Below are positions 26,946-34,395 of a stretch of DNA of 64,000 bases, piece by piece. How positions within the stretch are numbered: position 1 is the stretch's first letter; each line of letters begins with the position of its first letter. Source of the DNA: Tabrizicola sp. TH137. Lineage in GTDB: Bacteria > Pseudomonadota > Alphaproteobacteria > Rhodobacterales > Rhodobacteraceae. Both the position numbers and the translations under genes were made by a program. The notes below the pieces were generated by a model. The model saw only the letters and a program-made list of their open reading frames with translations. It made no database searches and was not told the origin of the DNA. The stretch is taken from positions 186,001-250,000 of the forward strand of contig NZ_PKRQ01000006.1 of NCBI RefSeq assembly GCF_002855575.1, given 5' to 3'.

Positions 26946-27910
26946 CGGCGCAGCGCATCGCGCGGGCAAAGCCCATAGCGCGCCCGGTAAAGCTCGGAAA
27001 ACCGCCCGAAATGGGTGAATCCCCAGCGCAGGGCGATATCCGTCACCCGCGTTCCGGGCGGGGCGGAGAGAAGGTCCGCATGGGCGCGGGCCAGCCGCGC
27101 CTCGCGCCAGAAACCCAGAGGCGAGGTGCCCCGGTGTTCGCGGAAGGCCATCTGCAACCCGCGCGGCGAGATGCCGGCCGCCTGCGCCACTTCCTCGATG
27201 GTGATCGGCTGATCGAGATGCGCCTCGATATAGCCTTCGGCCAACCGCAGATGGCGCGGCCGCGGCGCAGCGCGGACCCGGGCCAGTTGCGCCGCATGGT
27301 CATGCCGCGCCTCCAGCAGGCCCGACAGGACGGTGCTTTCGATCTGCCGCGCCATCAGCCCCGGCCCGATGGGGGGGCTGCCCGCATCCGCCTCGGCCAC
27401 AAGCCACATCACCAGCCGCCGCAGCGCCGCCCCCGGCCCCGCCGACAGGTCCAGTGGGCCGTCAAAGGTCAGCGGTCGGTCGGACGGCCCGCCCAGCAGG
27501 CCGGCCAGATGATCCTGCATCGCCCGGCGCGACACCTGCACCAGCACCTGCCGCGTGCCTTCCTCCCAGGTCATGCGGGTGGGCAGATGCGGGTTCAGGA
27601 TCGCCGCGCGGTCGGGGGTGGAAAGATAGGTCTCGCGCCCATTGGTGATCTCGGCCCCGCCTTCCAGCGGGATCTGGAGCAGGTAGAACCCGCCCAGTTC
27701 CCCCGGCGCAATCAGCGTCTTCGCCCCGTATTCGATGTAGTTGAGCGAAAGCTTCTGCCCCGGCAGATGGTGATGGCAGGCATCGAAAAGACTGCGCGCC
27801 CCCAGCGTTTCAAGCCGGTGCGGACAGAACACCGCCGCCACCCGTTCGCGCGCCTCATCAAGGTCGCAGGACCGGAACAGGGCATGATCCTTCAGCAGGG
27901 GCCGCGCCAT
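26942..27910 (-). CDS. AraC-family transcriptional regulator
   Basis: 322 residues. N-terminal cupin-like AraC ligand domain (YIEYGAKTLIAPGELGGFYL, about residues 58-77) and C-terminal double helix-turn-helix: TIEEVAQAAGISPRGLQMAF and VTDIALRWGFTHFGRFSELY, the usual AraC/XylS pattern. Proteins of this build often activate aromatic-acid pathways such as anthranilate or benzoate dioxygenases. It is divergent from the SDR/monooxygenase pair starting at 28080, its probable target. TTTTTTCGTTTTTCGG at 27982-27997 in the shared promoter could hold its direct-repeat site. Confidence 0.88.
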   Translation of the reverse strand: MARPLLKDHALFRSCDLDEARERVAAVFCPHRLETLGARSLFDACHHHLPGQKLSLNYIEYGAKTLIAPGELGGFYLLQIPLEGGAEITNGRETYLSTPDRAAILNPHLPTRMTWEEGTRQVLVQVSRRAMQDHLAGLLGGPSDRPLTFDGPLDLSAGPGAALRRLVMWLVAEADAGSPPIGPGLMARQIESTVLSGLLEARHDHAAQLARVRAAPRPRHLRLAEGYIEAHLDQPITIEEVAQAAGISPRGLQMAFREHRGTSPLGFWREARLARAHADLLSAPPGTRVTDIALRWGFTHFGRFSELYRARYGLCPRDALRR

Positions 27911-28048
27911 CGCCTTGCCTTCGCTTGTTGCCCGGTCAGCCTAGCACGGGCTGCGGCAATTCGGCCCGGCCCCTGAACGTTTTTTTCGTTTTTCGGATAA
28001 TGGGCGCGCCCGGCGGATAGAACGCGGCGCGGCGATGGTCACAATTCC

Positions 28049-28062
28049 TTCAAATTCAAAGA
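28049..28062 (+). promoter_or_regulatory. Shared motif copy upstream of the SDR gene
   Basis: TTCAAATTCAAAGA, 17 bases ahead of the ATG at 28080. Matches TTCAAGTTCAAAAT (23817), TTCAAACTCAAAAT (31074-31061, minus) and TTCAAACATAAAAT (31163). Confidence 0.45.
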
Positions 28063-28079
28063 AAACAGGAGGGGTTGGG

Positions 28080-28847
28080 ATGCGCGGACTTGCCGGCAAG
28101 GTTGCCATCGTTCCGGGCGGCTGCACGAAGATCGGGCGCGCGGTGGTCGATGCTTTCGTCGCAGCCGGGGCAAAGGTCATGGTCGCCGACATCGTGCCGG
28201 GCGAGGGATTCGGCGACGCCGTGGCCTTTCACCCCTGCGACCTGCGCGACGATGCCCAGATTGCCGCCCTCGTCGCGGCCACCAAGGCAAAGTTCGGCCG
28301 CATCGACTTCCTCGTGAATGTGGCCTGTTCCTATCTGGACAATGGCGCCGCCTCCACCCGCGCCGAATGGCTGGAAAGCCTGAACGTCAATATCGTGGGC
28401 TCGGTCATGCTCATGCAGGCGGCGGAAGAGGAGCTTGCCCGCAATCGCGGCGCCATCGTCAATTTCGGCTCCATCTCGTCGCGCGTGGCGCAGACGGGGC
28501 GCTGGCTCTATCCGGTGTCCAAGGCCGCGATCCTGCAACTGACCCGCAATCAGGCGATGGACCTGGCACCCAAGGGCATCCGCGTGAACGCGGTCAGCCC
28601 CGGCTGGACATGGTCGAACATCATGGATCAACTGACCGGCGGCAACCGCGCCAAGACCGATGCCGTCGCCGCGCCCTTCCACCTGCTGGGCCGCGTGGCG
28701 AATCCGGAAGAGGTGGCCTCGGCCGTCCTTTTCCTGTGCTCGGACGAGGCCTCCTTCATCACCGGAACCGATATCCGCGTCGATGGCGGCTATACGGCGA
28801 TGGGGCCCGAAAGGGCCGAACCGGCCATCCCGCTGCTGATGTCCTGA
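28080..28847 (+). CDS. SDR-family oxidoreductase
   Basis: 255-residue short-chain dehydrogenase. Catalytic Ser in FGSISSRVA and Tyr-x3-Lys in YPVSKAAI are intact, and FITGTDIRVDGGYTAM is the standard C-terminal signature. The cofactor loop is unusual: IVPGGCTKIGRAVV in place of TGGxxGIG, and NNAG is replaced by NVACSY. I start at 28080 behind AGGAGGGG. The next gene, a flavin monooxygenase, starts 56 bases downstream, so the pair may act in sequence (oxygenation then oxidation of an alcohol), comparable to the SDR genes in indole oxygenase operons. Substrate unknown. Confidence 0.85.
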   Translation: MRGLAGKVAIVPGGCTKIGRAVVDAFVAAGAKVMVADIVPGEGFGDAVAFHPCDLRDDAQIAALVAATKAKFGRIDFLVNVACSYLDNGAASTRAEWLESLNVNIVGSVMLMQAAEEELARNRGAIVNFGSISSRVAQTGRWLYPVSKAAILQLTRNQAMDLAPKGIRVNAVSPGWTWSNIMDQLTGGNRAKTDAVAAPFHLLGRVANPEEVASAVLFLCSDEASFITGTDIRVDGGYTAMGPERAEPAIPLLMS

Positions 28848-28903
28848 TCTTTCCGGCGCGGGGCGCGCAGAAGGCCCCCGCCTCACTCCAACGGGGAATG
28901 CAC

Positions 28904-30415
28904 ATGAAGATTGCCATCATCGGGGCCGGCTTTGCCGGCCTGACCACCGCGCGCCATCTGCGCGACTTCGGCCATGACGTGACCGTCTTCGAAAAGGTCC
29001 ATGACGTGGGCGGGGTCTGGTCCACGACGCGCCTTTATCCGGGCGTCTCTACCCAGAACGGCAAGGACACCTATTGCCTGTCCGATTTTCCGATGCCGAA
29101 GCACTATCCCGAATGGCCCTCGGGCCAACAGGTGCAGGCCTATCTCAACGCCTATGCCGATCAGTTCGGGCTGAAGCCGCTGATCCGCCTGTCCACCCCC
29201 GTCACCCATGCCGCACAGGGGCCTGACGGGCGCTGGACCGTGACCTTCCAGCCGCCCGAGGGCGAAGCAAGCAGCGAAGGCTTTGACTTCCTGACCATCT
29301 GCAACGGCATCTTCTCGGCCCCCGCCATCCCCGATTTTCCCGGCGCGGCCGAGTTCCGGGCCGCAGGCGGCACGCTCTGCCATTCCTCGGAATTCCTTGA
29401 TGCCGACGCCGCGCGCGGCAAGCATGTGGTGGTGATCGGCTATGGCAAATCCTCCTGCGACGTGGCGGTAGGTCTGGTCGATGCGGCGGCGTCGATGACC
29501 GTGGTCGCGCGGGAACTGATCTGGAAGATGCCGAAAAAGCTGGCAGGCGTGCTGAACTACAAATACCTGTTCCTCACCCGCATGGGCGAAGGGCTCTTCC
29601 CCTATATCCATCTCAAGGGGTTCGAGAAATTCCTGCATGGCGCAGGCAAGCCCGTCCGCAACTCCATGCTGGGCTCCGTCCAGTCGGTCATCACGAAACA
29701 GTTGAAGCTCAAGAAGCTGAACGCCCTGCCGCGCGGGTCTTTCGAGCGCATCGCGCGGTCCACCGTCAGCCTCGTCACCGACGGCTTCTTCGGGCTGGTG
29801 GATCAGGGGCGCATCGCGATCAAGCGCGACACGGCCATCGCGCAATTGCTGGTCGAGGGGGGGCGGCGCTTCGCCCTGCTGAAGACGGGCGAGAAGATCC
29901 CCGCCGATATCGTGATCTGCGGCACGGGCTGGCGGCAGGAGGTGCCCTTCCTCGACCCCGCCCTTCAGGCCCGTCTTCTGGATGACCGGGGCAATTTCCG
30001 CCTCTATCGCTGCATCCTCCCGACCGGCGTCCGGAACCTGGCCTTCAACGGCTACAACTCCTCCTTCTTCTCGCCCCTCTCGGCCGAGATGGGCGCGCTC
30101 TGGATCGCGGCGCTGCTGGGCGGGGCGCTGACCCTGCCCTCGGAAAGCGCACAGCTTGACGTCACCGACCGCCGCCTGCGCTGGATGGAGGCGCGCACCG
30201 AAGGCAAACATGCGCGCGGCACCAACATCATCCCCTTCTCCATGCACCAGATCGACGAATTGCTGGAGGACATGGGGCTTGGCATCGGGGCGATGCAGCG
30301 GTTCATGGAATGGCAGATGCCGGTGAAACCGGGCAACTATGCCCGCGTGGCCAAGTCCCTGCACCGCAGGCTGGACAAGCCGCAACCCGCCCTTGGCAAG
30401 CCGGCGATGGCCTGA
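28904..30415 (+). CDS. Flavin-containing monooxygenase (FMO/class B type)
   Basis: 503 residues. FAD motif IAIIGAGFAGLTTARHLRDF (about residues 3-22), NADPH motif VVVIGYGKSSCDVAV (about 174-188), and an FMO-like linker LCHSSEFLDADAARGKH between them. ICGTGWRQEVPFL is the usual ATG-like C-terminal motif. Members N-, S- or C-oxygenate soft nucleophiles or act as Baeyer-Villiger enzymes; an indole-type substrate is possible in this setting but not shown. ATG 28904 has GGGG seven bases upstream; ATG 28898 adds two residues. Confidence 0.82.
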   Translation: MKIAIIGAGFAGLTTARHLRDFGHDVTVFEKVHDVGGVWSTTRLYPGVSTQNGKDTYCLSDFPMPKHYPEWPSGQQVQAYLNAYADQFGLKPLIRLSTPVTHAAQGPDGRWTVTFQPPEGEASSEGFDFLTICNGIFSAPAIPDFPGAAEFRAAGGTLCHSSEFLDADAARGKHVVVIGYGKSSCDVAVGLVDAAASMTVVARELIWKMPKKLAGVLNYKYLFLTRMGEGLFPYIHLKGFEKFLHGAGKPVRNSMLGSVQSVITKQLKLKKLNALPRGSFERIARSTVSLVTDGFFGLVDQGRIAIKRDTAIAQLLVEGGRRFALLKTGEKIPADIVICGTGWRQEVPFLDPALQARLLDDRGNFRLYRCILPTGVRNLAFNGYNSSFFSPLSAEMGALWIAALLGGALTLPSESAQLDVTDRRLRWMEARTEGKHARGTNIIPFSMHQIDELLEDMGLGIGAMQRFMEWQMPVKPGNYARVAKSLHRRLDKPQPALGKPAMA

Positions 30416-30482
30416 GGCCGAAAGGGCCGTCCGCGCGCCGCCTGCCGCGCTGCGCCAGACCGCGGCAGCCTGCGCTGCGTGG

Positions 30483-30522
30483 CCACAGTTTGCTGCACAG
30501 TTTGCGGCACGGATCGCGGCAC
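30483..30522 (+). repeat. 40-base segment duplicated from 24428-24467 (noncoding copy)
   Basis: Matches the coding copy at 36 of 40 bases and is made of TTTGCGGCAC-like units. It lies between the monooxygenase stop and the 3' end of the convergent winged-helix gene, where it could act as a spacer or termination region. Confidence 0.7.
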
Positions 30523-30535
30523 AGCCGTCCCGACG

Positions 30536-31090
30536 CTATCCCCGCCGATGCGTCGCCGCGACGCGGGAAATCTCTTCATAGATGCCCGAGAGAAGGTTCA
30601 GCGTCCGCGTCGCCTCGGCCAAGCGGTCGCTGAACCCCGGCACATTCACCACCGCCTGAATCAGCAGCCGCCGCCGGACCGCACCGTAATCATCCGTCAC
30701 GCGGCGGCCTTCCTCCGTCACCTCATAGGTCACACCCGACCGCCCGGCCCCCTTGCGCAGCACCAGCCCCGCACCGATCAGCTTGCGCAGGGAATACTGG
30801 ATGTTCGGCACATCGTCGCGGTTGGTCAGCCGCGCGAGATCCTTGATCGTCTTGGGACGGTCGTTCATCCGGATGATGTGCAACAGCGCATTCTCCGGCC
30901 CCGTCGCCGCCAGATCGCAGACCGAAGCCAGACATTCCGACTGCCAGCGACCGAATCCCTCGAAGGTCCGCATCAGGGCGAATTCAAGCTCGGTCGTGTC
31001 CACCTCCACCGGCCCCTCGGCCAGATGCCAATGCCAGTCGAGCCCGCGTGTCACGCCATCATTTTGAGTTTGAACATTTTTCCGCGCCAT
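30536..31090 (-). CDS. Winged-helix transcriptional regulator (MarR-like)
   Basis: 184 residues. The DNA-binding part is TIKDLARLTNRDDVPNIQYS (about residues 81-100) followed by the wing GAGRSGVTYEVTEEGRRV. N- and C-terminal helices would form the dimer. It is divergent from the luciferase-like monooxygenase gene; its own first codons and the opposite promoter both contain the TTCAAAC(T/A)(C/T)AAAAT motif, so autoregulation and control of the oxygenase are likely. AGGGGACAAAGGCG precedes the ATG. Confidence 0.8.
   Translation of the reverse strand: MARKNVQTQNDGVTRGLDWHWHLAEGPVEVDTTELEFALMRTFEGFGRWQSECLASVCDLAATGPENALLHIIRMNDRPKTIKDLARLTNRDDVPNIQYSLRKLIGAGLVLRKGAGRSGVTYEVTEEGRRVTDDYGAVRRRLLIQAVVNVPGFSDRLAEATRTLNLLSGIYEEISRVAATHRRG
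31061..31074 (-). promoter_or_regulatory. Shared motif copy at the 5' end of the winged-helix gene
   Basis: TTCAAACTCAAAAT on the minus strand, about 16 bases inside the reading frame as called. If the true start were further downstream it would lie in the leader. Confidence 0.4.
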
Positions 31091-31134
31091 CGCCTTTGTC
31101 CCCTTCCGGCCTTGACCATCACCGCAGCGGACCG

Positions 31135-31176
31135 TTGACGCAATTGGATTTTACGATAGACTTTCAAACATAAAAT
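31135..31176 (+). promoter_or_regulatory. Promoter and shared motif upstream of the luciferase-like monooxygenase
   Basis: TTGACG (31135-31140), 16-base spacer, TAGACT (31157-31162), immediately followed by TTCAAACATAAAAT (31163-31176), the shared motif. A repressor bound there would block the start of transcription. Confidence 0.5.
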
Positions 31177-31206
31177 ACCACCAAAACTTCAACAGGGACA
31201 TCCGAC

Positions 31207-32298
31207 ATGCCGCAACACCCGATGCTCTCGGGCGATCGCTTTCGCCTTGGCACCTTCTCCACCAACTGCTCATCCGGGATGACCCCGACGAAAGCGCCCG
31301 AACGGTGGAACAACTCATGGGACAACAACCTGAAACTGGCCAAAATGCTGGATGAGGCGGGCATCGACTTCATGCTGCCCATCGCGCGCTGGATCGGTTA
31401 CGGCGGCGAGACGGATTTCCACGGCGGCGTGCTGGAGACGATGACCTGGGCGGCGGGCCTTCTGGCGGCCACGAAGAACATCGCCGTCTTCGCCACGATC
31501 CACACCGCCGCCAATCATACCGTGGTGGTGGCCAAGCAGATGGCCACCATCGACCATATCAGCCATGGCCGCGCCGGGCTGAACATCGTGGCGGGCTGGA
31601 ACAAGCCGGAATACGAGGCATTGGGCCTGACCCTGCCGGACGATCACGAAACCCGCTACGGCTATGCCCAGGAATGGTTCGACCTGATCCGCAAGCTCTG
31701 GACATCGGACGAACATTTCGACTGGGACGGCACCTATTTCAAGGCAAAGCGGGTGAAGGGCGACCCGAAACCGCTGCGCGGGACGGTCCCGATCATCAAC
31801 GCGGCCGGCAGCCCGCAGGGCCGCGAATTCGCCACCGACAACGCGAATTTCCTGTTCACCCCCGCCATCGACCTTGACCGGTCCAAGGCCGAGATCGCGG
31901 ACCTCAAGGCGCAGGCCCGCGCCAAGGGGCGCGAGGTGAACGTGTTGACCTTTGCCCATGTCATCTGTCGCCCGACGGAGGCGGAGGCGAAGGCCTATGC
32001 AGAGTACACCGCCGTCCAGAATGCCGATACCGACGCGGTGGACAATCTGGTGCGCCTGCAATTCGCCCATGCCCACAGCTTTCCGCATGACCTGCTGGCG
32101 CAAATCAAGCATCTCTTCGCGCTGGGTCATGGCGGGTTTCCCCTCATCGGGACTCCGGATCAGGTGGCCGAAGGCATCCTGAAGCTGCACGCGGCGGGCT
32201 TTGCGGGAACCACCCTCTCCTTCGTCGATTATGTCGAGGAATTCCCCTATTTCCGCGATACCGTCCTGCCAAAGCTGGCAGCGGCAGGGATCAGGTAA
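31207..32298 (+). CDS. LLM-class flavin-dependent monooxygenase
   Basis: 363-residue bacterial luciferase-like, FMNH2-dependent oxygenase. IGYGGETDFHGGVLETMTWA, IHTAANHTVVVAKQMATIDH and GRAGLNIVAGWNKPEYEALG (about residues 120-139) are typical of the RutA/SfnG/alkanesulfonate-monooxygenase branch. The reductase gene follows at once (8-base gap), giving a complete two-component system. The substrate cannot be told; C-S, C-N or ring cleavage are all known in the family. In this island a heteroaromatic ring is a reasonable guess only. Confidence 0.87.
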   Translation: MPQHPMLSGDRFRLGTFSTNCSSGMTPTKAPERWNNSWDNNLKLAKMLDEAGIDFMLPIARWIGYGGETDFHGGVLETMTWAAGLLAATKNIAVFATIHTAANHTVVVAKQMATIDHISHGRAGLNIVAGWNKPEYEALGLTLPDDHETRYGYAQEWFDLIRKLWTSDEHFDWDGTYFKAKRVKGDPKPLRGTVPIINAAGSPQGREFATDNANFLFTPAIDLDRSKAEIADLKAQARAKGREVNVLTFAHVICRPTEAEAKAYAEYTAVQNADTDAVDNLVRLQFAHAHSFPHDLLAQIKHLFALGHGGFPLIGTPDQVAEGILKLHAAGFAGTTLSFVDYVEEFPYFRDTVLPKLAAAGIR

Positions 32299-32306
32299 GG
32301 GGCGGG

Positions 32307-32801
32307 ATGATGGCCGAGGAACCGACGGGAAAAGACTTCCGCGATGCGATGCGCGCCTTCGTGGGCAATTGCAGCATCCTGACCGTGGGGGATGGCGCGG
32401 AAGCCTCGGGTCTTGTCGTGACCTCGGCCATCTCGCTTTCGGCTGATCCGCCGCTGCTGCTGGCCTGCGTGAACCGCACCGCCTCCAGCCATCCGCTTCT
32501 GGTTCGCTATGGCCGCTTCGGCTGGTCCTCGCTGGGGGCCGCGCATCAGGCGGTGGCGGAGCGGTTTTCGGGCTTTGGCGGGGTGAAGGGGGCGGCCCGC
32601 TATGACGGGGCGGAATGGGAAACCGCCATCACCGGCGCGAGGCTTCTCAAGGGCGCGCCCGCCGCCTTTGACTGCACGGTGGAAGAGATGATCGACCGCG
32701 CCACCCATTCCATCCTGATCGGCCGGGTTCGCGCCATCCGCACCACGCCCGATGCGGGCGCGCTGATCTATTGGAACGGCGGCTACCGCGCCCTGACCTG
32801 A
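32307..32801 (+). CDS. Flavin reductase
   Basis: 164-residue FMN-binding split-barrel flavin reductase that supplies reduced FMN to the preceding oxygenase. Recognisable are GNCSILTVGDGAEASGLVVT (about residues 19-38), SLSADPPLLLACVNRTASSH and the C-terminal ALIYWNGGYRAL. AAGGGGCGGG precedes the double ATG. Convergent with iorB; the 31 bases between hold alternative GGGGC/GCCCC hairpins (32806-32830). Confidence 0.9.
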   Translation: MMAEEPTGKDFRDAMRAFVGNCSILTVGDGAEASGLVVTSAISLSADPPLLLACVNRTASSHPLLVRYGRFGWSSLGAAHQAVAERFSGFGGVKGAARYDGAEWETAITGARLLKGAPAAFDCTVEEMIDRATHSILIGRVRAIRTTPDAGALIYWNGGYRALT

Positions 32802-32805
32802 CGAG

Positions 32806-32830
32806 GGGGCTTCCGCCCCAAGAAAGGGGC
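32806..32830. terminator. Alternative GC hairpins between flavin reductase and iorB
   Basis: GGGGC-TTCC-GCCCC (32806-32819) competes with GCCCC-AAGAAA-GGGGC (32815-32830) at a tail-to-tail junction. Plausible shared terminator region, short stems. Confidence 0.4.
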
Positions 32831-32832
32831 CG

Positions 32833-34395
32833 TCAGGCGAAGCTGTCGATCGTCCGGATCGCGCCCTCCAGCGCCGTGCCCTCCTCATCCTTCAGCGCCG
32901 CTTCGCGCAGACGACGGCACCAATCGGCAGCGTCGTCGCGGCTGGCGATGCGGGATGTCGCCGCCAGCACGCGGTCGAACTTCGAATGGCCCCGCGCATG
33001 GGTATCGGAATAGCCCTTGATCAGGCGGCGGCAGCGGATCAGCTCCACCGCCAGATCGTAATTCCGCCCCGCTTCGGCCAGCGCCGTCTCCAGCCAGCGG
33101 TCCAGATGCGCCTGTTCCTGCGCATGGCGCAGGGTGCGCCGCCGCCAGCCCTTCATCCCTCCCAGCAGATGCAGGGTCAGGAAGGCGGGCAGCCTGTCGG
33201 TCCTGAGCCGCCGCCCCTTGTTGAACCAGCGATCCAGCCGCGCCATCCAGGCCGGATCGGCCGCGATCCGCGCGCCCAGTCGCGCCGGCAGCATCCCGGC
33301 GATCTCTTCGGCGCGGGGATGGAAGAACTCGGTCAGATGCATCAGGGTGCCGTCCTTAACCCGCATTTCCCTGCGGATGCGGTCAAAGCGCTGCGCCCGC
33401 GTCTTCAGGTCGGCCACGCGGATGATGTCATCATAGGCCATGGCATTGGCGATGTACTTCGCCGCCTCGCGCGACAGGGTCCAGCCCCGCGCCGCCACAT
33501 CCCGCGCCATCACGCCCGCCAGACGGTCAAGGTATTCCGCCCCATAGCGAAGGTCCTGGAACTCCACCACCTTGCGCAGCCCAGGCAGGGCCATTTCGGC
33601 GACGGGGCCGGGCAGGGCGGCGACACGCGCCGCCAGCCTGTCCCATTCCGCAACAAGCCGTGCCGGACCCTGCGCCTTCGGCACAGGCTTCGCCGCCGGG
33701 ACCGGGGGCGCTTCTGCCACAGGATTGGCCGCCACCTCATAGGCCGCCGCGAAAGCGCGGAGCGAGCCTTCCACCCCCTTGCCGCCCGCCCTGATCGCCG
33801 CCTCGAAAGCCTCGCGCGCAAAGGGCAGCGCCCCCGAGCCGGCCAGCGCGCCGAAGAGCGAGGCCGAAATCACCGACCCTTTCGCCACCGCCAAGGCGTC
33901 GAAATCCGCCGCGATCACCCGCCGCGCCGCGACCTCCGCCGCCGCCAGCACCTCTTCGGACGAGGCGATTCCATCGCCCGGCACCATCTTTTCCGACACC
34001 GCCAGCGCGCGATGGGTAGAGGTGATCAGCACCGTCCGGTCCGGGGTGACAAAGCCGCGCAGGATGGCGCGACCCGCCTCCATCATCTCGGCCGTCACCA
34101 TGATGTCCACATCGCCCGCTGCGGGCATCAGCGAAAAGACCGGCACCGCTTCGCCCGCGCGATGCGGGGCCATTTCGACGTAATAGACCGTCGCCCCCGT
34201 GCGCTGCGCCACACCCGCGACCGATGTCGCCTGCGCCGCATAGCCATTGGCGCGGGCCAGATCCTCGATCCAGCCGGTCAGCACGCCGCCGCCCTGCCCG
34301 CCCACCGCAAGGATCGCCAGCTTGATGATCCCCGACAGCCGGGGATCGACGGGATGTGTCCCGGCCCTGTTGCCCAGCGTTTCCTGCACCGTCAT
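32833..34395 (-). CDS. iorB: Indolepyruvate ferredoxin oxidoreductase beta subunit, long form
   Basis: 520 residues. The N-terminal 200 residues are the 2-oxoacid oxidoreductase gamma/beta domain (AILAVGGQGGGVLTGWIEDL, about residues 27-46; VSGVAQRTGATVYY-like SVAGVAQRTGATVYYVEM). The remaining about 300 residues are the DUF6537-type extension of long IorB proteins (HLTEFFHPRAEEIAG, LLGGMKGWRRRTLRHA). With IorA it oxidatively decarboxylates an aryl-2-oxoacid to the acyl-CoA. The ATG at 34395 overlaps the iorA stop; upstream frame is rejected. Last gene of the operon. Confidence 0.88.
   Translation of the reverse strand: MTVQETLGNRAGTHPVDPRLSGIIKLAILAVGGQGGGVLTGWIEDLARANGYAAQATSVAGVAQRTGATVYYVEMAPHRAGEAVPVFSLMPAAGDVDIMVTAEMMEAGRAILRGFVTPDRTVLITSTHRALAVSEKMVPGDGIASSEEVLAAAEVAARRVIAADFDALAVAKGSVISASLFGALAGSGALPFAREAFEAAIRAGGKGVEGSLRAFAAAYEVAANPVAEAPPVPAAKPVPKAQGPARLVAEWDRLAARVAALPGPVAEMALPGLRKVVEFQDLRYGAEYLDRLAGVMARDVAARGWTLSREAAKYIANAMAYDDIIRVADLKTRAQRFDRIRREMRVKDGTLMHLTEFFHPRAEEIAGMLPARLGARIAADPAWMARLDRWFNKGRRLRTDRLPAFLTLHLLGGMKGWRRRTLRHAQEQAHLDRWLETALAEAGRNYDLAVELIRCRRLIKGYSDTHARGHSKFDRVLAATSRIASRDDAADWCRRLREAALKDEEGTALEGAIRTIDSFA

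Noticed and set aside
28367-30415. A fused SDR-monooxygenase reading frame
   Set aside because: The frame entering the monooxygenase gene passes through the SDR gene out of its coding frame; the FAD motif begins right after the ATG at 28904, so there are two separate genes.
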